Positions 9,601 through 16,796 are shown, counted from the first letter of the stretch. The stretch: 53,383 nucleotides of DNA from Streptomyces palmae (GCF_004684805.1 NZ_SRID01000006.1:1-53383), one strand, 5' to 3'. Notes: generated from the sequence alone by a model not told the origin. Numbers and translations are program-made.

Positions 9601-9736
9601 CGCCCTGCGCGAACGGGACCGTACGGTGGGCATCGTCAGCCATGTGGCGGACCTGCGGCAGCGGATCCCGACCCAGCTGGAGGTCGTCAAGCGCCGGGAG
9701 GGCTCGGTGGTACACCACCGGACCCCGACCTCGTAG
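6650..9736 (+). CDS. sbcC: Exonuclease SbcCD subunit C (SMC-like ATPase)
   Basis: 1,028 residues from ATG 6650, overlapping the sbcD stop by four bases. Walker A GATGAGKTS is at residues 35-43, a Q-loop-like region at ~155-165 (QVVLLPQGDFARFL), then two long Ala/Glu/Arg-rich coiled-coil arms. The zinc-hook CAVC is near residues 545-548, where two molecules join. The ABC signature LSGGETFFAS and Walker B LFIDEGFGTLD follow near the C-terminus. It is the ATP-driven tether and clamp that positions SbcD on DNA ends. The in-frame extension into sbcD (from 6224) is rejected because the canonical start MRLHRLSLTAFGPF begins exactly at the overlap. Confidence 0.97.
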   Translation: MRLHRLSLTAFGPFGSTQEVDFDALAAAGLFLLHGATGAGKTSVLDAVCYALYGQVPGARQATGLTVRSDHADPGTRTEVLLEFTVGGRRLEITRRPQQQRPKKNGKGLTTERAHSELREQSPDGRWQGLSRSHQEIGEEIGQLLGMNREQFCQVVLLPQGDFARFLRADAEARGKLLGRLFDTGRFAAVEERLAEQRRAAERQVIAGDERLLGLAHRMTQAAGDIPDLAELPALDPPAATVPEQRTTARGRAARTSRTDRPALAPGDPGLADAVLARAAVARTCARERRDLAAQAVGAAEAAHRAAGEELEAVRELARLQQRHAAARRRSAELDAQHTEHQEIQERLERARAAQEVAPALEMRQAAEREHQDAAEAERRARAQLPTRLADAPGELLAAQERQLREDLGRLAAARHAEARAAEIRTEIAALEREARADQEAVEEAADWLAGWEPARQSYLRRIEEAETAARRAEQLGARLEPLTARLTAAREHQALAEQERAAGERALAAREQATAARETWLDVKERRLHGIAAELAAGLRPGQACAVCGSTAHPRPAEAAADQVDRAAEEAARARSERADAARAAAEEELHTVRTALAAAEAAAGGATAEAVAAELAELRGAFESARESAADGHYAREDLAHGESEQQRRTRQRQEAERRAAARTSHREALAKECEGLTGQLDQAREGAASVAERAALLERRIHLVAEAAAAAGTAQTTAARLKEADARLADAAFGAGFATPREAADAVLPPFRQRELESRLDRWRTESAAVRAESADPAVRAAGALPPADPAAALRAFEAATAALREASARDAAAVERCAALDRLSAQAVADARRLAPLREAYERVARLASLAAGTSADNERRMRLESYVLAARLEQVAAAAGARLQRMSAGRYTLVHSDERAGGRRSGLGLHVVDSWTGRARDTATLSGGETFFASLALALGLADVVTDEAGGTRLDTLFIDEGFGTLDEQTLDEVLDVLDALRERDRTVGIVSHVADLRQRIPTQLEVVKRREGSVVHHRTPTS

Positions 9737-9765
9737 GCACCACCCGCGCGCGCCGGCCCCCGTCT

Positions 9766-9807
9766 GGCGCCGATGCGCGCGGCCCGACCCTGCCTGGCAT
9801 CGGCGCC
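9766..9807 (+). terminator. Terminator after sbcDC
   Basis: Perfect 11-bp arms GGCGCCGATGC (9766-9776) and GCATCGGCGCC (9797-9807) with a 20-base loop, 29 bases after the sbcC stop. The rest of the 304-base gap to the next gene shows only the promoter area of the MarR regulator. Confidence 0.6.
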
Positions 9808-10040
9808 TGCCGTCGGCAAGCACACCCGCGTCCGGCCGGGGAGCCCGCTGGTTGACTGCCCGTCAGCCGTAACGCGCCGGGGGCGGAAGTCCGGCCGACG
9901 CATGCCCCGTTGCCATGGCCGGTCCTGGCGGCTCCTGCCGTGACCCCGTGGCGTCCGCCCGCCCTGGATCGATGGCCGCCGGCGGTCGGGGACCGGCTGG
10001 TTCGGCGGCGCACCGGCCAGGTGTTGGGCACAATAGGGCG

Positions 10041-10550
10041 GTGACTGACAAACCCACCGGTTCGGGTGAGCGGCCCCGGCCCGGGCAGCCGGCCGACGAG
10101 CGGGCACCCATCGGGCCGCGGCTGGACGACCAGGTGTGCTTCGCCCTGTACGCGGCGTCCCGGGCGGCCACCGCCGCGTACCGCCCGCACCTTGACGAAC
10201 TGGGCGTCACCTACCCGCAGTACCTGGTGATGCTGGTGCTCTGGGAGCGGGGCGCGGTACCGGTCAAGGAGCTCGCCGCCGCCCTCCGACTGGACTACGG
10301 CACCCTGTCGCCGCTGCTCAAGCGCCTGGAGGGGCTCGGACTGCTGCGGCGTGAGCGGCGCCCGGAGGACGAGCGCTCGGTGCTGGTCTCGCTGACCGGG
10401 CGGGGCGGCGAACTGCGGGAGCGGGCGCGGCGGGTGCCGGACGCGCTGCAGGAGGCGAGCGGTATGCCGCGGGAGGCGGCGGAACGGCTGCGGCGTGAAC
10501 TGCTGGAGCTGGCCGACCGGTTGACCGAGGCGGCGGCCTCCCGGCGCTGA
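10041..10550 (+). CDS. ohrR: MarR-family organic peroxide sensor (OhrR-like)
   Basis: 169 residues from GTG 10041. A winged-helix MarR fold is clear: dimer helix with DDQVCFALYAASRA, then KELAAALRLDYGTLSPLLKRL as the recognition helix and RRERRPEDERSVLVSLT as the wing. Cys33 in QVCFALYAA sits exactly where OhrR proteins carry the peroxide-reactive cysteine, and an ohr-like gene follows 156 bases downstream on the same strand. Function: represses ohr until organic hydroperoxides oxidise Cys33. There is no Shine-Dalgarno sequence; CACAAT lies 6-11 bases upstream, so the mRNA may begin at or next to the GTG (leaderless). An in-frame extension to 9915 has low-complexity sequence and is rejected. 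Confidence 0.88.
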   Translation: MTDKPTGSGERPRPGQPADERAPIGPRLDDQVCFALYAASRAATAAYRPHLDELGVTYPQYLVMLVLWERGAVPVKELAAALRLDYGTLSPLLKRLEGLGLLRRERRPEDERSVLVSLTGRGGELRERARRVPDALQEASGMPREAAERLRRELLELADRLTEAAASRR

Positions 10551-10604
10551 GACTTCCGCGCCGCACACGGTCACGGTCGGGCAGGTCCGCGTCACAGAGA
10601 AGCA

Positions 10605-10626
10605 TTGTGCGCGATATAAAAGGAAG
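10605..10626. promoter_or_regulatory. AT-rich candidate promoter/operator of ohr
   Basis: CATTGTGCGCGATATAAAAG is the only AT-rich patch between ohrR and ohr. It holds a -10-like GATATAA and an imperfect dyad around GCGC, as expected for an OhrR target, but similarity to a published operator was not testable here. Confidence 0.35.
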
Positions 10627-10706
10627 CGATGCGTCCGGTGCGTCGTGCCGCCCAACCCGGCGCCCGCCCGCCGCGACGCCCCGCACTCGAGGAGGGCGCA
10701 CCGCAC

Positions 10707-11144
10707 GTGGCCGGGGAATCCACCAAGCCGACGAGAATCACCTACGCCGCCGAGGCGACCGCGCACGGTGGCCGCAACGGCTGGGTGACCAGTGACGACC
10801 ATCGCATCGACCTGATGCTGACCCCGCCCCGAGCGCTCGGCGGCAGTGGTGAGGGCACCACCCCCGAACAGCTCTTCGCGGCAGGCTACAGCGCCTGCTT
10901 CCACACCGCGCTGATCATCGTCGGCCGTCGGATGGGCTATGACCTCACCGGGTCCACCGTCCGCGCCCGAGTCGGCATCGGCCCCAACGAGACGGACGGC
11001 TACGGTCTGGCCGTCGCCCTGAGCATCTCGATCCCGCTGCTGGACCAGGAACTGGCCGCCGAGATCGTCCAGCGGGCGCACCGGATCTGCCCGTACTCCA
11101 ACGCCACCCGCGGCAATATCGACGTCTCGCTGGCCCTGGCCTGA
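10707..11144 (+). CDS. ohr: Organic hydroperoxide reductase (Ohr/OsmC family)
   Basis: 145 residues from GTG 10707, which gives the family-length N-terminus (MAGESTKPTRITYAAEATAH); an ATG at 10629 would add 26 Arg/Pro-rich residues. Conserved parts are HGGRNGWVTSDD with the active-site Arg, LGGSGEGTTPEQLFAAGYSACF with peroxidatic Cys64, and HRICPYSNATRGN with resolving Cys128. Ohr dimers reduce organic and lipid hydroperoxides using lipoyl-protein electrons. A purine-rich GAGGAGGG lies upstream at about 11-base spacing. Next to the OhrR-like regulator, so peroxide-inducible expression is expected. Confidence 0.95.
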   Translation: MAGESTKPTRITYAAEATAHGGRNGWVTSDDHRIDLMLTPPRALGGSGEGTTPEQLFAAGYSACFHTALIIVGRRMGYDLTGSTVRARVGIGPNETDGYGLAVALSISIPLLDQELAAEIVQRAHRICPYSNATRGNIDVSLALA

Positions 11145-11214
11145 CCCGCGGGACGGGGGGCGGCTCCCGGCGCACGACGGGCGACCGATTGCCGGGTCCG
11201 CGCGCGTTCCCGGC

Positions 11215-11235
11215 GCGGTACCGCTGCGGTACCGT
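11215..11235. promoter_or_regulatory. Duplicated GGTACC palindrome, probable toxin-antitoxin operator
   Basis: GCGGTACCGC (11215-11224, perfect palindrome) is followed by GCGGTACCGT (11226-11235), centres 11 bases apart, one helical turn. The second ends 7 bases before the antitoxin ATG and overlaps a -10-like TACCGT. This is what an autoregulating antitoxin dimer pair would bind. Confidence 0.55.
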
Positions 11236-11242
11236 GACGCAT

Positions 11243-11476
11243 ATGCCCGCACTGAACATCGAGTTCACCGAAGAGGAGCTCGCGGCGATCCGTGAGGCCG
11301 CGGCGGCCGACGGCAAGAGCGTCAAGGCGTACGTCCACGACCTCTCCGTCCGCGAGCAGCAGCGCCGGATCTTCGTGCAGCGGGCGGCGGAGTTCTGGAA
11401 CGAGCACATCGAGGAGTTCGACGCCGCCTTTCCGGAGGAAGTGCCCCCGAGCACCGGCCGGGGCGCGGCGGCCTGA
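11243..11476 (+). CDS. Antitoxin of a Fic-like toxin-antitoxin pair (ribbon-helix-helix-like)
   Basis: 77 residues from ATG 11243. The N-terminus (MPALNIEFTEEELAAIREAA followed by ADGKSVKAYVHDLS) has the strand-helix-helix pattern of small RHH/Arc-type DNA-binding antitoxins; the C-terminal part (FWNEHIEEFDAAFPEEVPPS) would wrap the toxin. The stop overlaps the toxin start (TGATG), the classic toxin-antitoxin arrangement with the antitoxin first. No Shine-Dalgarno sequence is present, so translation may be leaderless. The duplicated palindrome just upstream supports autoregulation by the antitoxin and its complex. I recognise this as the antitoxin class that accompanies Doc/Fic-like toxins in streptomycetes. 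Confidence 0.8.
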   Translation: MPALNIEFTEEELAAIREAAAADGKSVKAYVHDLSVREQQRRIFVQRAAEFWNEHIEEFDAAFPEEVPPSTGRGAAA

Positions 11477-11847
11477 TGGACCTTCGGATCGACCTGCCCT
11501 GGCTGCTGGGGGTCCAAGAGCAGAAGCTCTACGACGAACCCGCCGTGCACGACTACACGGCCCTGGCCGCCGCTGTCTCCCGGCACTCCTTCGCGGTCGC
11601 CAGGTTCGACCACCGACCCGACGCCGCCTGGCGGGCCGCGGCGCTGATGCACTCCCTGGTGCGGCTCCAGCCGCTGCCCGCGCGCAGCACCCTGTACGCC
11701 TGCATGGTGGTGGTCGCCTACATGGCGGCGGCCGGCGAGGGGATCGACCCGCCCTACGGCGCCATCGTCGACCTGGCCCGCGACATCAAGGAGTACCGGG
11801 TGGAGGTCTACGAGTGCGCCGACCGGATCCGCGACTGGCGGATCTGA
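11476..11847 (+). CDS. Fic/Doc-like toxin lacking the canonical catalytic motif
   Basis: 123 residues from ATG 11476, overlapping the antitoxin stop. It reads DLPWLLGVQEQKLYDEPAVH, DAAWRAAALMHSLVRLQPLP, then ARSTLYACMVVVAYMAAAGE. The pattern (helix, short loop, RxTxxxA helix, hydrophobic helix) matches Doc/Fic cores, with RSTLYACMVVVAYM at the position of the usual G-N-K-R-T helix, but the HPFxDGN(K/G)R loop is replaced by VRLQPLPARS, so neither the catalytic His nor the anion-binding loop is evident. It may therefore be a non-AMPylating/non-phosphorylating variant, or act through another mechanism. Streptomycete databases label such proteins toxin Doc; activity is uncertain. Confidence 0.7.
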   Translation: MDLRIDLPWLLGVQEQKLYDEPAVHDYTALAAAVSRHSFAVARFDHRPDAAWRAAALMHSLVRLQPLPARSTLYACMVVVAYMAAAGEGIDPPYGAIVDLARDIKEYRVEVYECADRIRDWRI

Positions 11848-12032
11848 CGGACGGGCTGACACCGGACGAGCGCCACCGGGGCCCTGGAGCGACCCTGAAC
11901 GCCTGACAACAGGCCCGTCGCCCTTGCGACCCGAAGGTCCTCGACCCCCGGCACCGCGGTACGGCCCGGGCCCGGCTGACGCCGCGCGGCCACGGCGGCA
12001 GCACCTCGTGGCACCGCCTCACCACACCTGAA

Positions 12033-12069
12033 AACCCATGAGGGTTCGGTGCGGGTCGCGTGTTAGATT
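12033..12069 (+). promoter_or_regulatory. Candidate promoter with AACCC/GGGTT dyad
   Basis: AACCC-ATGA-GGGTT (12033-12046) precedes a -10-like TAGATT at 12064-12069, about 33 bases before the nucleotidyltransferase ATG. It is the most AT-rich part of the 254-base gap after the toxin gene; the remainder shows only a weak GTCGC-CCTT-GCGAC hairpin at 11917-11930. Confidence 0.35.
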
Positions 12070-12101
12070 GCACGACTTTGCTCCCACCGGAAAGGAACGC
12101 C

Positions 12102-12890
12102 ATGGACGCCCCCTCTCCGCACCGCCGATTCCTTGACGACGTGCTCCCCCGGATCCGGCAGGACGGACGGGTGACCGGTGTGGCCGTCGCGGGCTCGCTC
12201 GCGGGCGGCCACCCTGACGCCTACTCCGACGTGGACCTGATCGTGGCCGTCGACGACGAGGCGTTCGACGCGGTCATGCGGGAACGGCTCGGTCTGATCG
12301 GTTCGTGGACCGAGCTGGTGGCCGGATTCACCGGGGAGCACGTCGGCGAGCCACGCCTGATCATCACGCTCGTCGGGCCGCCACTCCTGCACGTCGACTT
12401 CAAGTTCGTGCGAACCTCCGACTTCGCCGAGCGTGCCGAGGACCCGCACGTCCTGTGGGACCGGGACGGCCGGCTGGCCCGCATGCTCACCGAGCACCCG
12501 CCGGCAAACTCCCCGCTCGACCTCCAGTGGATCGAGGACCGGTTCTGGATCTGGGTGCACTACGGGGCGACCAAACTCGGCCGCGGTGAGCTGTTCGAGG
12601 TCATCGGCTTCCTCAACTACCTGCGCGAGGTCGTACTGGGCCCGCTGGCCGCACGTCGAGTGGGGGCGGCCCCCCGAGGCGTACGCCACCTCGAGTCCCT
12701 CGCACCCGACGAGGCACGCGAGCTGCGGGCCACCCTGTGCGGTCACGACCGGCGCGAGGCCGGTCAGGCGCTCCTCGCCGGCGTCGAGCTCTACCGGCGA
12801 TGGCTCGGCGAGTCCGAAGTGGCTCTCCGACGCCACCACCGCGCCGAAGAACTCGCCGTGCGGTACCTCCGCGAGGTCATCGCTGAGTGA
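12102..12890 (+). CDS. Nucleotidyltransferase-fold protein (aminoglycoside adenylyltransferase-like)
   Basis: 262 residues from ATG 12102 with AAAGGAA upstream. Residues ~26-45 hold the polymerase-beta superfamily signature GSLAGGHPDAYSDVDLIV, with the G-S and the paired Asp residues that bind metal-nucleotide. A third acidic strand is likely at HVDFKFV. The C-terminal half is helical (WIEDRFWIWVHYGATKLGRG; LREVVLGPLAARR), as in stand-alone aminoglycoside or MNT-type nucleotidyltransferases. It could modify a small molecule such as an antibiotic or a protein target; the substrate cannot be inferred. No partner HEPN gene is adjacent, arguing against a MNT-HEPN toxin pair. Confidence 0.8.
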   Translation: MDAPSPHRRFLDDVLPRIRQDGRVTGVAVAGSLAGGHPDAYSDVDLIVAVDDEAFDAVMRERLGLIGSWTELVAGFTGEHVGEPRLIITLVGPPLLHVDFKFVRTSDFAERAEDPHVLWDRDGRLARMLTEHPPANSPLDLQWIEDRFWIWVHYGATKLGRGELFEVIGFLNYLREVVLGPLAARRVGAAPRGVRHLESLAPDEARELRATLCGHDRREAGQALLAGVELYRRWLGESEVALRRHHRAEELAVRYLREVIAE

Positions 12891-12921
12891 TGGCAACGGT
12901 CCCCCACGCCATTCCGGAAAG

Positions 12922-13314
12922 GAGGAGATCCATCCGGAGGAGGCAGCCGCCCGCGGTGTCTACGCGCCGGTCCACGCCCTGTCCTTCGGCGCGCCCGGCG
13001 CGGTCGTGACCGCGCCGGGTGACGTCCGCGGCACCCTGCTGTTCCCGGAGAAAGGCGGCGGCGCCTGTTGCGGCCTCGACGGGGCAGACGGCCCCAACCT
13101 GGCCTGCGAGGGGTGCGGCCTGCCCGTGGCGAGCCGGATCGACGACCGCTCGCTCTGGCAGGCGGTGTGGCTCGCCCCGGGCGCCGTGTTCCCGTACATG
13201 TACGCCCGGCCTCTTCCCGTGCCGCATCAGACAACGTCGCCCTGTGGCACCGCTGGGAAACTCGTCGAAATAGTCTCCCCGCCGCGGCCGAGGACGGCCC
13301 CTTCCGGCCCTTGA
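12922..13314 (+). pseudogene. Remnant of a conserved cysteine-rich hypothetical gene
   Basis: A frame without a usable start reads ARGVYAPVHALSFGAPGAVV, GTLLFPEKGGGACCGLDGAD, then GPNLACEGCGLPVASRIDDR and SLWQAVWLAPGAVFPYM before decaying into low-quality sequence. The block with CC..., ACEGCG and IDDxSLWQAVWL is a recognisable conserved core of a streptomycete hypothetical family (putative zinc-binding CxxC). A strong AAAGGAGGAG at 12918-12927 stands in front of ATC codons instead of ATG/GTG, and the tail after about residue 98 no longer looks like the family. I read it as a truncated gene that lost its start region and its end. The product would be non-functional unless a rare AUC start is used. 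Confidence 0.5.
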
Positions 13315-13444
13315 CGGGTGGCTGGGCGGACGCGGGGTCAGGGTCCGGAGCGGGTTTGCCCACCGGTCTTCTCCGGGGCCGGCAGCAGCCCATTCCGGCT
13401 ATGGCAAAGTGCCGTCTGACCTGGGCTTTCATTGCCCTCGCTCC

Positions 13445-13450
13445 TATGAT
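13445..13450 (+). promoter_or_regulatory. -10-like TATGAT
   Basis: TATGAT, a close match to the sigma-70 family -10 hexamer, lies 25 bases before the methyltransferase ATG; no convincing -35 is seen at the proper distance. Confidence 0.35.
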
Positions 13451-13475
13451 CGGTGTCGGTCGAAAGGGGGGCCGG

Positions 13476-14270
13476 ATGGACCGGACCGTACGCACCGTCG
13501 AGGACGTTTTCGCGCTCTTGGACGGGCTCTTCGCATCTGAATCCGAGGCCGGCCGTCTGGCGACGGGCGATGGCAAGGGCTTCTGGGACCGCTTCTATGC
13601 CGACCGGTCAAGGCCGGTCCCGTTCTTCGCGGCGAAGCCGGACGAGAACCTGGCCGCCTACCTCGACCAGGGCTTGATCGCTCCCGGACGGGCCCTGGAT
13701 CTGGGGTGCGGGCCGGGTCGCAATGCTGTGTACCTCGCATCGCGCGGCTTCGAGGTGGACGCCGTCGACCTCTCCCCGGTGGCCGTCGCCTGGGGCGAGG
13801 GCCGGGCTCACGAGGCCGGCGTCGACGTCCGCTTCCTGTGCGGTGACGCTTTCGCTCTCCCCGCCGAGGAGTTGAGCGGACCCTACGACCTGGTCGTCGA
13901 CTCGGGGTGCTTCCACCACCTGCCGCCGCACCGCCGCGTCAGCTATCTGGCCCTCCTCGACCGTGTTCTCGCACCTGGCGGCCACCTCGCACTGACCAGC
14001 TTCGCCGCCGGTGAGGCGGGAATGGGGTCGGAGCGCGCGGACGCTGACCTCTACCGTGAGCGCGAGATGCAAGGTGGCCTCGCCTACACACCCGAATCGC
14101 TGCGCTGGATCTTCTCTGACCTGGTAGAGGTCGAACTGCGCCGCATGCGGGAGGAGCCGCCCGAGTCAGCCCTGTTCGGCGTGACGTTCCTGTGGACCGC
14201 GTTGTTCCGCCGGGAAGTCATGCCGGGCCCGAAGGCCGGAGGCCCTATGCGGAGACAGGGGGGACGGTAG
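13476..14270 (+). CDS. SAM-dependent class I methyltransferase
   Basis: 264 residues from ATG 13476 behind AAAGGGGGG. The Rossmann SAM-binding motif I is ALDLGCGPGRNAVYLASRGF, followed by the acidic residue strand FEVDAVDLSP, then DVRFLCGDAFALP (motif II region) and YDLVVDSGCFHHLP (motif III/IV). The sequence and length resemble small-molecule or thiopurine/tellurite-type methyltransferases (the protein begins with a FWDRFYADRSRPVPFF segment before motif I). The acceptor cannot be deduced. Monocistronic: the upstream gene is a remnant and the downstream gene is convergent, with a strong bidirectional hairpin between. Confidence 0.9.
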   Translation: MDRTVRTVEDVFALLDGLFASESEAGRLATGDGKGFWDRFYADRSRPVPFFAAKPDENLAAYLDQGLIAPGRALDLGCGPGRNAVYLASRGFEVDAVDLSPVAVAWGEGRAHEAGVDVRFLCGDAFALPAEELSGPYDLVVDSGCFHHLPPHRRVSYLALLDRVLAPGGHLALTSFAAGEAGMGSERADADLYREREMQGGLAYTPESLRWIFSDLVEVELRRMREEPPESALFGVTFLWTALFRREVMPGPKAGGPMRRQGGR

Positions 14271-14274
14271 CGGG

Positions 14275-14310
14275 GGAGTCGGATCCGGTTCGCCGTCCGG
14301 ATCCGACTCC
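14275..14310. terminator. Bidirectional terminator between convergent genes
   Basis: Perfect 14-bp stem: GGAGTCGGATCCGG (14275-14288), 8-base loop, CCGGATCCGACTCC (14297-14310). It lies 4 bases past the methyltransferase stop and 8 bases from the DUF885 gene stop, so it can serve both. Confidence 0.8.
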
Positions 14311-14318
14311 GGGCCGGC

Positions 14319-15998
14319 TCAGAGTGCCGACAGCTCCTCGACCAGGTCGTCCAGGCCCAACGAGCCCTGGGAGAGGGCCGCCATGTGCCACTGCTTCAGG
14401 TCGAAGGCGGCACCGTGCCGCTGGCGTGCCGCCTCCCGGCCGGCCAGCCAGGCACGTTCGCCCAGCTTGTAGCCGATGGCCTGGCCCGGCAGGCCCAGGT
14501 AGCGCACCAGCTCGCTCTCCACGAAGTCCGCCGGCCGCCCGCTGTGCCGGCCGAAGAACTCCTGGGCCAGCTCGGGCGTCCAGCGCTCACCGGGATGGAA
14601 GGAGGAGTCCGCCGGGATCTCCAGCTCCAGGTGCATGCCGATGTCCACGATCACCCGCACCGCACGCATCATCTGCGCGTCCAGGTAGCCCAGCCGCCGC
14701 TCCGCGTTGGTCAGGTAGCCCAGCTCGTCCATCAGCCGCTCCGCGTACAGCGCCCAACCCTCCGCGTTGGCGCTGACGCAGCCGACGGTGGCCTGGTAGC
14801 GGGAGAGCTGGTCGGCGACATGGGTCCACTGCGCCAGCTGCAGATGGTGGCCGGGCACACCCTCGTGGTACCAGGTGGACACCAGGTCGTAGACCGCGAA
14901 CCGGGTCTCGCCCATGGTGGGCAGCCAGGTGCGGCCGGGCCGGGAGAAGTCCTCCGAGGGCTGGGTGTAGTACGGCGCCGCCGCACTGCCCGCCGGGGCG
15001 ATCATCGACTCCACCCGCTTGACCCGCTCGGCCAGGTCGAAGTGGGTGCCGTCCAACTGCTCGATCGCCTGGTCCATCAGCCGCTGCAGCCACTGCCGGG
15101 TCTCCTCCACCCCCTCGACCGCCTCGCCATGGGTGTCCAGGTGCGCCAACGCCTCCCAGGGGGTGGCGCCGGGGAGGATCTTCTCCGCCTCGGCGCGCAT
15201 GTCGGCGAGCAGCCGGTGGTACTCGGACCAGCCGTAGGCGTACGCCTCGTCCAGGTCGAGGTCGGCGCCGTTCCAGTAGCGCGACCAGAGGGCGTAGCGC
15301 TCGCGGCCCACCACCTCGGGAGCGCCCTTGACACCGGGGGCGTACACCTCGCGCAGCCAGTCGCGCAGCTCGGTGAACGCCCCGGTGGCCGTCTGGGCCG
15401 CCGCGTCCAACTCGGCCCGCAGCGATACCGGCCCGGCCGCCGCGAACTCCTGGAACCAGCTGCGGTCCGTGCCGATCCACTCGTCCAACTGCCCGACGAC
15501 GGTGGCCACCTGCCGCGGGCCGGCCGGCAGGTTCAGCTCCAGGCCCTTGGCCAGGGAGGCCCGGTAGCCCTCCAGGCAGGCGGGGACGGCCCGCAGCCGC
15601 TCCGCGATGGCCGCCCAGTCCTCCTCGGTCCCGGTCGGGGTGACGGTGAACACGCCGCGCACCGAGTGCAGCGGCGAGTGCAGGTTGCCGATGGCGCGCA
15701 GCGGCTCCTGCGCCTCGTCCACCGCCAGTTCGGCGGTCAGCCGCTCCCGCAGCAGCCGCGCGCAGCGGCGCTCGGCCGCGCTGTCCGCGCCGGGACGGGC
15801 CTCGGCCTCGGTGAGCCGGGCCAGGGTGGTACGGGCGAGCTCGGCGCGTTCCTCCTGGCCGGCGGGGGAGTAGTCGGGCAGCCGCCGGGCGCTTTCGGGT
15901 ACTCCCAGATAGGTGCCGGTGATCGGGTCGAGGGCGACGAGGGCGTCGACGTAGGCGTCGGCGACCTGGCGGGGCAACGGGTTCTGAACATCGGACAT
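14319..15998 (-). CDS. DUF885-family putative zinc metallopeptidase
   Basis: 559 residues from ATG 15998. The family signature HEGVPGHHLQ sits at residues ~378-387 (His378, Glu379, His384/385), a gluzincin-like HExxxxxH metal site, with NAEGWALYAERL about 40 residues later supplying the second-shell and third-ligand Glu. The N-terminal part is helical and there is no signal peptide, so the enzyme is cytoplasmic. DUF885 proteins are regarded as metallocarboxypeptidase/oligopeptidase-like; the substrate is unknown. Upstream, a GNAT gene ends 59 bases away on the same strand, so cotranscription is possible. Confidence 0.9.
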   Translation of the reverse strand: MSDVQNPLPRQVADAYVDALVALDPITGTYLGVPESARRLPDYSPAGQEERAELARTTLARLTEAEARPGADSAAERRCARLLRERLTAELAVDEAQEPLRAIGNLHSPLHSVRGVFTVTPTGTEEDWAAIAERLRAVPACLEGYRASLAKGLELNLPAGPRQVATVVGQLDEWIGTDRSWFQEFAAAGPVSLRAELDAAAQTATGAFTELRDWLREVYAPGVKGAPEVVGRERYALWSRYWNGADLDLDEAYAYGWSEYHRLLADMRAEAEKILPGATPWEALAHLDTHGEAVEGVEETRQWLQRLMDQAIEQLDGTHFDLAERVKRVESMIAPAGSAAAPYYTQPSEDFSRPGRTWLPTMGETRFAVYDLVSTWYHEGVPGHHLQLAQWTHVADQLSRYQATVGCVSANAEGWALYAERLMDELGYLTNAERRLGYLDAQMMRAVRVIVDIGMHLELEIPADSSFHPGERWTPELAQEFFGRHSGRPADFVESELVRYLGLPGQAIGYKLGERAWLAGREAARQRHGAAFDLKQWHMAALSQGSLGLDDLVEELSAL

Positions 15999-16057
15999 GG
16001 ACCCATCCTGATGCCTGGAGTGCCGCCCCGTCACCACCGGGCCGGCGCGGGCGCGGT

Positions 16058-16750
16058 TCAGCGGTCGCGCCGGGGCGGCCGCGTGGTGGCGGTGACCGGG
16101 TACCCGGCCGGCTGCGGATTCCGGGTGGCGGGGGCCGGGGGCGGCGCGAGGCGGGCGCTGATCACCAGCGTGCCCTCCTCGATCTGGTAGTCCAGAGGCA
16201 GCTCCAGGGACCGCATGGCCGCCACCATCCCGGCGCCGGCCCACCGGGTCACCACGTACACGCCGGTGGAGGACGCCTCGGCGGCCATCGCCACCAGCCG
16301 GCGCAGCAGCTCGGAGCCGATGCCCCGGCGCTGCCAGTCATCCTCCACCAGCAGGGCGATCTCGCTCTCGTCCCCGTCCCACAGCAGGTGCCCCAGCGCC
16401 ACCAGGCGCCCGGAGGGCGTGCGGGCGGCCAGTGTCCGGCCGAACCGGGGGCTGAGCAGATGGTTCAGATACCGGTCCACGTCCGCCACCGGGCCGTGGT
16501 AGCGCTGGACCAGAGTGCCTGTGGAGCAGCGCTCGTGCATCGCCCGGGCGGCCGGGAGGTCGTCGAGACCGGCCGGGCCCACGGTGACCACGCCGCCCCC
16601 CGGAAGGTCCACGGTGTCGCCACCGCCCCCCGGCAGGCCCACGGTGCCCATGCCGCCCGCCACCGCGGAGCACCGGGCGGCGGCGGGTTCCAGGAGGTGG
16701 TGCCGCCCGGGGCGGCGGTGCGGGTCGGCGGCGGGGTTCCGGTGCGTCAT
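16058..16750 (-). CDS. GNAT-family N-acetyltransferase
   Basis: 230 residues from ATG 16750 (GGTGG upstream). The acetyl-CoA-binding motif A is visible: SEIALLVEDDWQRRGIGSEL followed by LRRLVAMA, containing the Q/R-x-x-G-x-G/A pattern (QRRGIG). A C-terminal strand set (GTLVISARL) completes the fold. Residues ~35-62 before the domain are a Gly/Pro/Val linker made of three ~10-residue repeats (GTVGLPGGGG, DTVDLPGGGV, VTVGPAG) that derive from a 30-bp DNA repeat. Substrate unknown; such enzymes may acetylate proteins or small molecules. Probably the first gene of a two-gene unit with the DUF885 peptidase. Confidence 0.88.
   Translation of the reverse strand: MTHRNPAADPHRRPGRHHLLEPAAARCSAVAGGMGTVGLPGGGGDTVDLPGGGVVTVGPAGLDDLPAARAMHERCSTGTLVQRYHGPVADVDRYLNHLLSPRFGRTLAARTPSGRLVALGHLLWDGDESEIALLVEDDWQRRGIGSELLRRLVAMAAEASSTGVYVVTRWAGAGMVAAMRSLELPLDYQIEEGTLVISARLAPPPAPATRNPQPAGYPVTATTRPPRRDR
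16579..16662. repeat. 30-bp tandem repeat inside the GNAT gene
   Basis: Three units with period exactly 30 bases, ACGGTG cores at 16581, 16611 and 16641. In-frame, so copy-number change would only lengthen or shorten the Gly/Pro linker. Confidence 0.6.
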
Positions 16751-16784
16751 GCATCCACCCTCGCCGAAGGGTGTTGCGCGATCA

Positions 16785-16796
16785 CGAACGTTCTGT
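16785..16796. promoter_or_regulatory. Palindrome CGAACGTTCTGT in the GNAT promoter region
   Basis: GAACGTTC (16786-16793) is a perfect 8-bp palindrome inside a looser dyad (ATCAC...GTGAC), 36 bases upstream of the GNAT start. It is shorter than an SOS box, so LexA control is not claimed. Confidence 0.3.

Noticed and set aside
6188..9823. A 1,211-codon leftward frame opposite sbcC
   Set aside because: Gly/Leu/Gln-rich shadow of sbcD/sbcC; the forward genes have complete motif sets.
10629..10706. ATG 10629 as start of ohr
   Set aside because: Would add 26 Arg/Pro-rich residues absent from the Ohr family; GTG 10707 gives the usual length.
16786..16793. SOS (LexA) box at GAACGTTC
   Set aside because: An actinobacterial SOS box needs GAAC-N4-GTTC; here the halves touch directly.
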